DNA of 64,000 nucleotides, taken from contig CAWBPA010000020.1 in NCBI GenBank assembly GCA_963790545.1, positions 1-64,000 on the forward strand, written 5' to 3'. Positions 1-6,864 of this stretch are shown piece after piece (the first letter of the stretch is position 1; every line of letters starts with the position of its first letter). This DNA comes from DATBJG01 sp963790545 (lineage in GTDB: Bacteria; Acidobacteriota; Vicinamibacteria; Vicinamibacterales; JAMQPK01). A program made the translations under genes and the position numbers. The notes under the pieces were generated by a model. It had not been told where the DNA came from and made no database searches. It saw only the letters and a list, made by a program, of their open reading frames with translations.

Positions 1-137
1 AGCCTTCGTAGCCTTAGTGCCTTCGTGGTTCATTCGTTTTTCGTGGGCGGAGAGACCGAAGCTCAGAAGGGTTCCTGTTTTTCCAACTACTCTTCGTGTT
101 CTTCGTGCCCTTCGTGGTTCACTCGTTCTTCGCGGTG
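1..137. repeat. CTTCGTG-type intergenic repeat
   Basis: The first 137 bases hold no gene. They contain near-tandem CTTCGTG units (at about 20-35 and 90-125). On the other strand these would encode an Asn-His-Glu-Gly-His-Glu-Glu pattern. The same style of degenerate unit repeat is common between genes of Acidobacteriota and Planctomycetota. It lies just downstream of the minus-strand gene ending at 138. Confidence 0.6.
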
Positions 138-965
138 TTAGCTCGCAAACTCGACGGGCACGCCGCGCGGAATGATCCGGTGCTGGTACGCCTCATCGAG
201 GAGCCGCTGCACGGCAAGCCGGCCGCGATCCCCGTAATCCAACGTGAGCTGATTGACGTACATCCCGACAAATCGATCCGCCTTGGCGCGATCGAGCCCA
301 CATCCGTACTGCATGGCATGGGCCAGCGCCTCGCTCCGGTGGTCGAGCCCGTACGCGATGCTGTCGTGGAGCAAACCAGACAGACGTGTAACGTGTCGGG
401 GTCCAAGATCGCGGCGAATAATGTTGCCGCCCAAGGGCAGCGGGAGACCCTCGGCGTGGCCCGCCCACCATTCGCCCAGGTCGACCACTTTCCGCAAGCC
501 GTCACTCTGATACGTCAATTGGCCTTCGTGAATGAGCAGGCCCGCGTCTGCCCGGCCCTCACGCACGGCATCCTGAATCTGATCGAACGGCATCACCTGG
601 TACTCGACCGCCGGCGCGTACAACCGCAACGTCAAGAAAGCCGTCGTCAGCAGGCCCGGCACAGCAACACGAACGCCGGCCAGCGACGAAGGGACTTCTA
701 ATTGCGAGACGACAATCGGACCATACCGATCCCCCATACTGGCCCCGTGCGGCAGGAGGAGGTATCGGTCGGTCAAATGCGCGTAGGCATGGAACGAGAC
801 GGCCGTGATTTCGTACGTCCCAGTGAACGCTGCATGGTTCAGCGTCTCGATGTCTGCCAGAACGTGCTCGATCTCGTACTCGGGAGCCGGCACGCGACCG
901 CTCGCCAGCCCATAGAACATGAACGCATCATCGGAATCGGGACTGTGGGCGATACGAATTTTCAT
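138..965 (-). CDS. mqnD: MqnA/MqnD-family menaquinone biosynthesis enzyme
   Basis: This 275-residue protein begins with SPDSDDAFMFYGLASG, a hallmark of the MqnD branch of the MqnA/MqnD/periplasmic-binding fold. Family members cleave cyclic dehypoxanthine futalosine to 1,4-dihydroxy-6-naphthoate in the futalosine route to menaquinone. Length fits the family and there is no signal peptide, so a cytoplasmic enzyme is expected. It is the last gene of a minus-strand run that starts with the Rrf2 regulator and cysteine desulfurase. A ubiE methyltransferase, the final step of menaquinone synthesis, lies at about 17 kb, which agrees with a menaquinone role. The MqnA (chorismate dehydratase) branch or an orphan binding protein is the alternative, because the two branches are hard to separate by eye. 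Confidence 0.7.
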   Translation of the reverse strand: MKIRIAHSPDSDDAFMFYGLASGRVPAPEYEIEHVLADIETLNHAAFTGTYEITAVSFHAYAHLTDRYLLLPHGASMGDRYGPIVVSQLEVPSSLAGVRVAVPGLLTTAFLTLRLYAPAVEYQVMPFDQIQDAVREGRADAGLLIHEGQLTYQSDGLRKVVDLGEWWAGHAEGLPLPLGGNIIRRDLGPRHVTRLSGLLHDSIAYGLDHRSEALAHAMQYGCGLDRAKADRFVGMYVNQLTLDYGDRGRLAVQRLLDEAYQHRIIPRGVPVEFAS

Positions 966-1018
966 AGGATACCAGCTTGCTCAAGCACCGTCTCACCACT
1001 TCTGCTCGACAACATTCT

Positions 1019-1519
1019 CTAATCGTCATCCTCAGGTGCCGCGTACGGCGTGGACACCTGCTTGACGACAATCGTCAATCCAAACAACACCAGGACGATC
1101 GACCCCGCGAGACCAAGATACACGCCGTACCCCATGATGGGTTCCGGCGTTTGACCGGGCGTGATCTGCTCGACGATGGCCAGCGCCTGCGACCGGGCCC
1201 ACGCCTGCTCGCTGACCGCTCGCTTCATCCACTCGTACGCGAGAAACAGGATGCCGAGCGACGCGAGCCCCACGACGAGCAACGGGTGACGGGAGTTCTT
1301 TCGCGTATAGATACTGAGTGACGCGAGCAGCATGGCCGTCAGGCCCAGCGCCAGCACCCAGAAACCCGCGACATCGGGTACGCCACCAACTGGAATCTCG
1401 CCCAGAAACAACCAGGGAAGGAAGGCGCTCACGACGAGCAGGGCTCCCGCCACGAGCGCGACGTAGTAGGCACGCATGCGATGGCTGGCAACCTGCCGCA
1501 GCGAGTCTCCGACACTCAT
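1019..1519 (-). CDS. Four-helix integral membrane protein, unknown function
   Basis: I do not recognise this 166-residue protein. Four hydrophobic segments are clear: about residues 20-42, 50-70, 78-96 and 132-155, with a short charged loop (residues 96-125) before the last. The start ATG at 1519 follows the upstream gene by 7 bases, so the two are probably co-transcribed with the cysteine desulfurase. The C-terminus is acidic (PEDDD). Nothing in the sequence points to transport substrates or catalytic residues. It could be a small accessory membrane protein of the neighbouring pathway, but that is only inferred from position. Confidence 0.65.
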   Translation of the reverse strand: MSVGDSLRQVASHRMRAYYVALVAGALLVVSAFLPWLFLGEIPVGGVPDVAGFWVLALGLTAMLLASLSIYTRKNSRHPLLVVGLASLGILFLAYEWMKRAVSEQAWARSQALAIVEQITPGQTPEPIMGYGVYLGLAGSIVLVLFGLTIVVKQVSTPYAAPEDDD

Positions 1520-1526
1520 GAAGTGG

Positions 1527-2054
1527 CTATTCTTCTTTCGAGTCCTTGTCGAACTGTTTGGAGAGCCATGCGATCAGCGCCGTCATGTCCATCGCCGGCG
1601 TCCGAAATTCCTGGGGCGTCATGACCTGCAGCATGTCCCGATGCGTGGGCCCGCCGAACGGGACAGCCCGGCTCGTCAGTTCGTTCTTCAGGTTCGCGTC
1701 AGGCCCAAAGAGCCTGAGTGGCGGGGCTTTCCCCACCACATCGACGCGCGTGGAAAGTCTGAGCTTTTCCGAGTCGAAGACAGGCTCAACGAGACCCGTC
1801 CGTTGGAAATTGAGACGAATGCGATCGAGCGACACGCCCAGCTGGTCCGCGTTCACCGACCCTTGCGGCTTGGTATCCGTCTGTCGCTTGTCGGGCGGAG
1901 CCTCTGCCGGGCGTTGTTGCGGGGGCGGCGCGGGCTTGGGTGCGGCAGTGTCTTGAGCCGCTACGGGTGCGGCAAACATTAGAAAGACGAGCACCAGGAT
2001 GATACCCATGACCATTAGACGAAACGGGAGGAAAAGGGGCCTTTCCTCCCTCAA
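1527..2054 (-). CDS. Exported or membrane-anchored Pro-rich protein, unknown function
   Basis: This 175-residue protein has an N-terminal hydrophobic segment (MGIILVLVFLMFAAPVAAQ) with an AQ cleavage-like site. A Pro/Ala/Lys-rich linker (residues 38-65) and a conserved-looking globular C-terminal half of about 110 residues follow. The longest frame starts with TTG at 2054, overlapping the stop of the cysteine desulfurase gene (TTGA). ATG codons at 2015 and 2009 sit directly before the signal segment and are equally good starts. A near-perfect hairpin (GGGAGGAAA / CCTTTCCTCCC, 2026-2050) lies between the two choices. The product is predicted periplasmic. No known family is recognised. Confidence 0.6.
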   Translation of the reverse strand: MREERPLFLPFRLMVMGIILVLVFLMFAAPVAAQDTAAPKPAPPPQQRPAEAPPDKRQTDTKPQGSVNADQLGVSLDRIRLNFQRTGLVEPVFDSEKLRLSTRVDVVGKAPPLRLFGPDANLKNELTSRAVPFGGPTHRDMLQVMTPQEFRTPAMDMTALIAWLSKQFDKDSKEE

Positions 2055-3250
2055 CCCCAGCTTCCGGACACCGGATGTGTATCAGACGCAAACTCGTCGA
2101 ACGCCGACCCACTCCGTAGAGAGCTCACCAGACTGGCCACGATCTTGACAACCTCGTCCACTTCCTCTTCGGTGTTGAACCGGCTCAACCCGAAGCGAAT
2201 CGACGCACGAGCCAGTTCATCGCTTCGGCCGATGGCTTGCAGGACATGCGACGGCTTGCGAAAAGTCGTCGTGGACGCGCAGGCTGCGCCGGATGACACC
2301 GCCACGTCCTTGAGTCCCGCAAGCAATGCATCCCCATCGACACCCTGGAAACTGAGGTTCAAGTTGTGTGCCAGCCGATGGGTGGTGGACCCATTGATCA
2401 GAATGCCATCGACCCGATCGTGGAGCCCACGATTCAGCCGATCGCGCCATGTGCCCAGCCGCTGTTGCTCGGCAACCATCTCTTGCAAGCATAACGCCGC
2501 GGCCGCGCCAAAGCCCACAATTCCGGGAACATTGAGCGTGCCGGAGCGAAGCCCCAGCTCATGACCTCCGCCAAAGAAAATCGGCTGCAACTCAGTCCGG
2601 CGGCGGACATAGAGTGCACCCACACCTTTCGGCCCGTATAGCTTGTGCGCAGTGAGCGACACAAGGTCAGCCTGCACCTGTTCCACGTCGAACGGAATTT
2701 TGCCCACGGCTTGGGCGGCATCCGTATGAAACACAATGCCTCGCTCGCGGGTTGTGCGTCCGATCGACGCCAGCGGCTGCAATACGCCAATTTCGTTGTT
2801 GGCAGCCATGACCGAAACCAGCACGGTGTCGTCCCTCAGCGCCTCCGTGAACCGCTCGAGATCGACGAGACCATCGGGCTCCACTGGCAGCCATGTCACG
2901 TCGAATCCTTCTCGTTCGAGCTCGTGACACGGATCGAGCACGGCGACGTGCTCGGTCGTCACGGTGATGATGTGCCGTCCTTTCGACCGCCGCGCTCGCG
3001 CGGTGCCCAGCACCGCAAGGTTGTTCGATTCCGTCGCGCCGCTGGTGAAGACCAGATCCTTGGGACTGCCGCCGATCAGGTCGGCCACATGCTGGCGGGC
3101 TTGCAGCACCGCATCGGCCGCCCGCCATCCGAACTCATGCGTGCGACTCGACGCATTGCCAAAATGCTCGGTGAAGAACGGCAGCATGGCCTCGAGCACG
3201 CGCGGGTCGACCGGCGTGGTCGAGTGAGCGTCCATGAAGATGGGAGGCAT
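2051..3250 (-). CDS. iscS: IscS/NifS-type cysteine desulfurase
   Basis: A class V aminotransferase-fold, PLP-dependent enzyme of 399 residues that converts cysteine to alanine plus a persulfide for Fe-S cluster and thio-cofactor assembly. The PLP lysine is in TAHKLYGPKG (Lys203), and the cofactor-binding TSGATESNN motif is near residue 70. The persulfide cysteine is in SSGAACAS (Cys324) on the long mobile loop typical of the IscS/NifS group. The C-terminal RFGLSRFNTEEEVD block is also typical. It lies 122 bases downstream of an Rrf2-family regulator gene and near the cysM/CysO cluster. This makes a compact sulfur-mobilisation neighbourhood. No IscU scaffold gene is present in the window. The gene is intact. 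Confidence 0.93.
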   Translation of the reverse strand: MPPIFMDAHSTTPVDPRVLEAMLPFFTEHFGNASSRTHEFGWRAADAVLQARQHVADLIGGSPKDLVFTSGATESNNLAVLGTARARRSKGRHIITVTTEHVAVLDPCHELEREGFDVTWLPVEPDGLVDLERFTEALRDDTVLVSVMAANNEIGVLQPLASIGRTTRERGIVFHTDAAQAVGKIPFDVEQVQADLVSLTAHKLYGPKGVGALYVRRRTELQPIFFGGGHELGLRSGTLNVPGIVGFGAAAALCLQEMVAEQQRLGTWRDRLNRGLHDRVDGILINGSTTHRLAHNLNLSFQGVDGDALLAGLKDVAVSSGAACASTTTFRKPSHVLQAIGRSDELARASIRFGLSRFNTEEEVDEVVKIVASLVSSLRSGSAFDEFASDTHPVSGSWG

Positions 3251-3257
3251 TGGGATG

Positions 3258-3372
3258 GCACAACACAGAGTTCGCAGAAACCGCGGAGGGCGCTGAAAAG
3301 CTACCTGTTAGTTCTCTGCGGGCTCCGCGACCTCGGCGTCCTCAGCGTCGAGTTTTCTCGGGCTCTCAGTTT
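3258..3372. repeat. AEDAE-type intergenic repeat
   Basis: Between the Rrf2 gene and the cysteine desulfurase lies a degenerate repeat built from CTCNGCGNNCTC units. Read on the plus strand it gives NTEFAETAEGAE, and on the minus strand KLDAEDAEVAEPAEN. A related copy lies at 11298-11411. The TCAGTTTTCAGCTTCTGAGA micro-repeat at 3366-3386 supplies the stop codon of the Rrf2 gene. Confidence 0.6.
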
Positions 3373-3822
3373 TCAGCTTCTGAGAAGTACCGCGGTCTGG
3401 ACGGCTGTCGTCGTGCCGTCTGCCGCAATCTCTGCGATTGTGCACGAACGCAGCGCGTCGAGAATGCGCTCCTTGATCCGCCAGAGCGGATCGCGCACGT
3501 TGCACTTCGCAAACTGGTCGCACTGTTCGTCGTCTGTCGAACAGGCGGTGACCCGGAGCGGACCGTCAATGGCCTGGATCACGTCGGCGACCGAGATGGC
3601 ATCGGCCGGGCGGCTGAGCTGGTAGCCACCACGGGTTCCATGATGTGACGCCAGCAGGCCTGACCTCACGAGCCGCTGCAGGACTTTCGCCATGAGCTCG
3701 ATTGGAATGTCGTACTGCTCGGCAATCTCCCGCGCACTCGAGGCGGAACCCTGGTCCGTCTTGAGGGCGAGGTGCTTCATCGCCATCAGCGCGTAGTCTG
3801 CCTTTTTCGAAAGCCTGAGCAT
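3373..3822 (-). CDS. Rrf2-family regulator with three cluster-type cysteines
   Basis: A 149-residue winged-helix protein starting MLRLSKKADYALMAM, the standard Rrf2 opening, with the recognition wing HGTRGGYQLSRP at residues 61-72. Three cysteines (94, 101, 107; spacing x6 and x5) match the position, though not the exact x5/x5 spacing, of the [2Fe-2S] ligands of IscR. An Fe-S-sensing role is therefore likely, with apo/holo switching of cysteine and Fe-S genes. It is transcribed toward iscS. Its own promoter (3936-3964) is overlaid by a perfect CTACC-TAT-GGTAG palindrome, suggesting autoregulation. The alternative is a cysteine-responsive CymR-type sensor. Its last codon lies in a TCAGTTTTCAG micro-repeat. 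Confidence 0.85.
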   Translation of the reverse strand: MLRLSKKADYALMAMKHLALKTDQGSASSAREIAEQYDIPIELMAKVLQRLVRSGLLASHHGTRGGYQLSRPADAISVADVIQAIDGPLRVTACSTDDEQCDQFAKCNVRDPLWRIKERILDALRSCTIAEIAADGTTTAVQTAVLLRS

Positions 3823-3829
3823 GGGGAGC

Positions 3830-3912
3830 CTTCAGCTATCAGCTTTCAGCCATCAGCTTTTCAGGCCAGCACGATTGAGCTGAAAGCTGTGGGCGACGGC
3901 TGATGGCTATCT
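3830..3912. repeat. TCAGCTTTCAGCC micro-repeat with inverted copy
   Basis: The leader of the Rrf2 gene holds direct copies of TCAGC(T/C)(A/T)TCAG at 3833-3862. Inverted copies (GAGCTGAAAGCTG, GCTGATGGC) lie at 3879-3907, able to form a long imperfect stem. The same micro-repeat recurs at 5418-5450, 11413-11435, 13542-13562, 24763-24800, 28190-28222 and 34138-34157. Confidence 0.55.
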
Positions 3913-3929
3913 CAACTGATAACCGGATA

Positions 3930-3964
3930 CTACCTATGGTAGCGGTCGCCTGACACCGGGTCAA
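3930..3964 (-). promoter_or_regulatory. Promoter and palindromic operator of the Rrf2 gene
   Basis: On the minus strand, TTGACC (3964-3959) and TACCAT (3941-3936) are separated by 17 bases, a good sigma-70 pair. A perfect inverted repeat CTACC-TAT-GGTAG (3930-3942) covers the -10 box, the usual place for autorepression. The -35 box overlaps the stop codon of the upstream gene. Confidence 0.5.
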
Positions 3965-5409
3965 TATTTGGGCTGGCTCGGATCGATTCGGTCGATCCAG
4001 GCCAGAATTCCGCCGGTCAAATTCTGCACACGCGGGAATCCCGACGACCGCAGGAACTCGGCGGCCTTGGCAGACCGGACCCCGGATTTGCAGTGCACGA
4101 CGATGTGCTTGCTGGGATCGAGCTCGCTGACCCGACGAGGCACCTCACCAAGGGGAATCAGGACGGTGCCGGGGATGCGGGCGATCTGAAACTCCTGCGG
4201 CTCGCGCACGTCCAGCACGAACAGATCGGGCTCGTGCGCGTCCATTTTCTTCTTGAGCTCTTCGACGGTGATTTCGCGATCGCTCGTCGAAGGCGGCTGG
4301 TTGACTGGAGCCATGGGCGTCACCCCGCAGAATTGTTCGTAGTCGATGAGCTCCCGCACGGTCGGATGCGTGCCGCACACCGGGCAATCCGGATCCTTTC
4401 GGAGCTTCAACTCTCGAAATCGCATCTTGAGCGCGTCGTAGATCAGGAATCGGCCGACCAACGGCTCGCCGATACCCATGATCAGCTTCACCGCCTCGGT
4501 TGCCTGGATGGTGCCAATGACGCCGGGCAACACCCCGAGGACCCCTCCTTCCGCGCAGCTGGGCACGAGCCCTGGAGGCGGCGGCTCCGGGTACAGGCAG
4601 CGATAGCAAGGACCTTCCTTGGTCCCAAACACCGAGGCCTGTCCTTCGAACCGGAAAATGCTCCCGTATGCGTTCGGGATGCCCAACAGCACACACGCAT
4701 CGTTCACGAGATACCGGGTGGGAAAATTGTCGGTGCCGTCAAGGATGACGTCGTAACCCTTGAACAACTCGAACGCATTCTTGGAACTGAGCGCGGTCTC
4801 GTACGTCACCACATTGACGTTCGGGTTGAGCGCCGTGAGGCGATCCTTGGCCGATTGCAGCTTCGAACGGCCAACATCGGGCGTGCCGTGCAGAATCTGG
4901 CGCTGCAGATTGCTTAAATCCACCTCATCGAAATCGACAATGCCGATCGTCCCCACACCTGCCGCGGCCAGATACAGCGCGGCAGGCGAGCCGAGACCGC
5001 CAGCACCAATGCAGAGCACCTTGCCAGCCTTCAGCTTCCTCTGCCCCTCCATGCCAACCTCAGGCATGATCAGGTGACGGCTGTAACGCTTTACCTCGTC
5101 GTTCGACAACACCGGTTCAGCAGCCACCTCCATCGCGCCTCCGGCCACTGAAGGAACAATGCTGATCGTGTCGCCGGGCCGCACGGGTGTCCGTTCCTTT
5201 TCCAGGTAGCGGATGTCCTCGTCGTTGATGTACACGTTGACGAAACTGCGCAGCCGGCCATCGTCTGTGTACAGATGTTGGCGCAGGCCAGAGTGCTTCT
5301 TCGTCAGGTCGGCCAGGAGCTCACCGACCGTCGCGCCGTCAACCTCGACGCTTTCCTGCTTGTTCGTAAACGGCCGCAACGGGGTTGGAATCAGGATCTT
5401 GTTCGCCAT
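3961..5409 (-). CDS. Fused sulfur carrier (CysO/MoaD) - E1-like MoeZ - rhodanese
   Basis: A 482-residue three-domain protein. Residues 1-91 are a ubiquitin-like sulfur carrier of the MoaD/CysO type, ending in VPSVAGG, the position where free carriers stop. Residues about 105-345 are a ThiF/MoeB E1-like adenylyltransferase with nucleotide loop GAGGLGSPA (136-144), DEVDLSNLQRQ, DGTDNF, the SCAEGG cysteine motif and Zn cysteines CYRC/CPVC. Residues about 378-482 are a rhodanese domain with active-site loop HCKSGVRSA. In Mycobacterium these parts are separate proteins (CysO, MoeZ) that load sulfide on the carrier for CysM. Here the carrier is fused in front of its own activator. The ATG at 5409 lies 21 bases after the JAMM gene, so cysM - JAMM - this gene form one operon. 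It is intact. Confidence 0.88.
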   Translation of the reverse strand: MANKILIPTPLRPFTNKQESVEVDGATVGELLADLTKKHSGLRQHLYTDDGRLRSFVNVYINDEDIRYLEKERTPVRPGDTISIVPSVAGGAMEVAAEPVLSNDEVKRYSRHLIMPEVGMEGQRKLKAGKVLCIGAGGLGSPAALYLAAAGVGTIGIVDFDEVDLSNLQRQILHGTPDVGRSKLQSAKDRLTALNPNVNVVTYETALSSKNAFELFKGYDVILDGTDNFPTRYLVNDACVLLGIPNAYGSIFRFEGQASVFGTKEGPCYRCLYPEPPPPGLVPSCAEGGVLGVLPGVIGTIQATEAVKLIMGIGEPLVGRFLIYDALKMRFRELKLRKDPDCPVCGTHPTVRELIDYEQFCGVTPMAPVNQPPSTSDREITVEELKKKMDAHEPDLFVLDVREPQEFQIARIPGTVLIPLGEVPRRVSELDPSKHIVVHCKSGVRSAKAAEFLRSSGFPRVQNLTGGILAWIDRIDPSQPKY

Positions 5410-5414
5410 ATCGC

Positions 5415-5452
5415 CCTTTGTGAGTAGCCTTCAGCTTTCAGCCTTCAGCTTG
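5415..5452. repeat. TCAGCTTTCAGCCTTCAGC micro-repeat at a gene end
   Basis: Three near-tandem CTTCAGC(T/C)TTCAG units overlap the 3' end of the JAMM gene. In the functional frame they encode its last residues (KLKAES) and the stop codon. Confidence 0.55.
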
Positions 5453-5866
5453 CATTCGTCGAACTGCGACCGATCGTCTCTCAGTTGCCACACGGTCATG
5501 GCCGCGGGCGTCCCCTGTTCCACCGCCACGATAACGTACCAGAACGTCGGCCACGCGTGATCCAGATCGGTCCTGCGACGGCCGAGCCGGCGCATCCGGA
5601 TGGGAATGATAGAACCCGAGCAGGTCTCCGCCCAGGCGCCGCGCGGCAGTTTCGGCCTGCATGTAGTCCGCCGGGCGGACGAGAAACCGCCGCCGAGGTC
5701 CTTCTTCCGTCGTGTTGGGCAACTGAACGGCATGCTGCACGTCACCCTCACGCCCGACCAGCGCGCCACAACATTCGTTCGGGTACGTTTCCGTCCCATG
5801 CCGACGAATCGCGTCCTCCACGCCGGGCCCTAACACGAGTTCCACGCTGCCCATCTGCAGCGTCAT
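5431..5866 (-). CDS. JAMM/Mov34 metalloprotease (Mec+-like), frameshifted
   Basis: A JAB1/MPN/Mov34 zinc protease of about 145 residues, related to mycobacterial Mec+, which releases cysteine from the CysO carrier. The zinc motif reads GFYHSHPDAPARPSQ, then after a frame change TDLDHAWP. Together these give H-S-H-P-x5-P-S-x2-D, the full JAMM signature, and the upstream NECCGALVG supplies the expected Glu. The break near 5580 falls inside this motif and is restored by one base, so it is most likely a sequence error. The start ATG at 5866 overlaps the cysM stop (ATGA), implying translational coupling. The gene ends in a micro-repeat. The fused carrier protein is encoded next and is the likely substrate. 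Confidence 0.82.
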
Positions 5867-6798
5867 GATTCCGCGTCCCAAAACCGCTCGGACAGATATT
5901 TGTCCGCCGAATCCGGAAATACGGTGACGATCACACCTGATCCAATCCGCTCCGCAACTCGCAGGCACGCAGCCAGGGCCGCTCCACTTGAAATACCACC
6001 CAGCACGCCTTCCTCCTGTGCAAGCCGTCGAACACAGGTATACGCGTCCTCGGTGCTCACCCGCAGATCTTCGTCGGCCAATCGATCGTCGTAAATGCCC
6101 GGCACGATCGCGGTCGCCATGTGCTTGAGACCCTCGAGGCCGTGCATGGGCGAATCTGGCTGAAACGAGATGAGCTTGATGCCCGGTTTCTCGTCACGGA
6201 GGCGCCGCCCCGTTCCGACGAACGTGCCGCTCGTGCCGAGACCGGCAACAAAATGCGTGATGCGCCCCTTCGTCTGCTCGAGGATTTCAAGCGCCGTCGT
6301 ATCGTAGTGAGCGCGCCAGTTCCCGTCGTTGTTGTATTGATCGGGATAGAAATAGAGATCCGGATCGCTCGCGTACAGCCGCCGCGCCTCCCTGATTGCG
6401 CCGTCAGACCCTTCGAGAGGGCTCGTGAATACCAGCTCCGCGCCGTACGCGTGCAGGATCCTCTTACGCTCGTGAGTGACGTTCGAGGGCACGCAAAGGC
6501 GCACACGGTAGCCGCGAACGGCCCCAATCATCGCGTACGCGATGCCCGTATTGCCGGACGTCGCGTCCAGAATGATCTTGCCTGGCTTGAGGGCCCCCGA
6601 TTTCAGGCCCTCGAGCACCATCCGGTTCGCCGGACGATCCTTGACCGACCCGCCCGGGTTCTGCCATTCCGCCTTCGCGTAGAGCTCGACAGACGGAAAT
6701 GGACGCTCGAACTTCCTCAAGCGCAAAAGCGGCGTATTGCCAATGAGATCGAGGAGCGACCCTGCCTCCTGCTCGCGCCCGGTCAACTGTACACTCAT
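5863..6798 (-). CDS. cysM: Cysteine synthase, CysM type
   Basis: A 311-residue PLP-dependent beta-replacement enzyme with LLDLIGNTPLLRL near the start. The PLP lysine is in GGSVKDRPANRM, the phosphate-binding loop is TSGNTGIAYAM, and GISSGAALAA is near the C-terminus. Family members make cysteine from O-acetylserine or O-phosphoserine and sulfide or thiosulfate. The CysM/CysK2 group can use sulfur delivered by a thiocarboxylated carrier. The adjoining JAMM protease and CysO-MoeZ fusion argue strongly for the carrier-dependent route, in which cysteine is released from the carrier by proteolysis. The gene leads the operon and has a clear promoter with an IscR-like site (6807-6857). Confidence 0.92.
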   Translation of the reverse strand: MSVQLTGREQEAGSLLDLIGNTPLLRLRKFERPFPSVELYAKAEWQNPGGSVKDRPANRMVLEGLKSGALKPGKIILDATSGNTGIAYAMIGAVRGYRVRLCVPSNVTHERKRILHAYGAELVFTSPLEGSDGAIREARRLYASDPDLYFYPDQYNNDGNWRAHYDTTALEILEQTKGRITHFVAGLGTSGTFVGTGRRLRDEKPGIKLISFQPDSPMHGLEGLKHMATAIVPGIYDDRLADEDLRVSTEDAYTCVRRLAQEEGVLGGISSGAALAACLRVAERIGSGVIVTVFPDSADKYLSERFWDAES

Positions 6799-6806
6799 CG
6801 CCGTGG

Positions 6807-6857
6807 ATATCCGACCAATCTAGTCCGAATTATACCAGCCGCCGACAACCCACTCAA
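6807..6857 (-). promoter_or_regulatory. cysM promoter with IscR-like box
   Basis: On the minus strand, TTGAGT (6857-6852), a 17-base spacer and TATAAT (6834-6829) form a strong sigma-70 promoter. Covering the -10 and start region (6807-6833, plus strand) is ATATCCGAC-CAATCTA-GTC followed by CGAATTAT. The left arm and the GAC-N7-GTC core match the E. coli IscR type 1 consensus ATASYYGAC-N7-GTCRRSTAT, while the right arm is poor. Regulation by the neighbouring Rrf2 protein is a reasonable inference. Confidence 0.55.
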
Positions 6858-6864
6858 ATCTGGC

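Noticed and set aside
3250..3648. Plus-strand reading frames across the iscS/Rrf2 region encoding AETAEGAE repeats
   Set aside because: They lie over a clear minus-strand gene or over an intergenic repeat and have no conserved domain.
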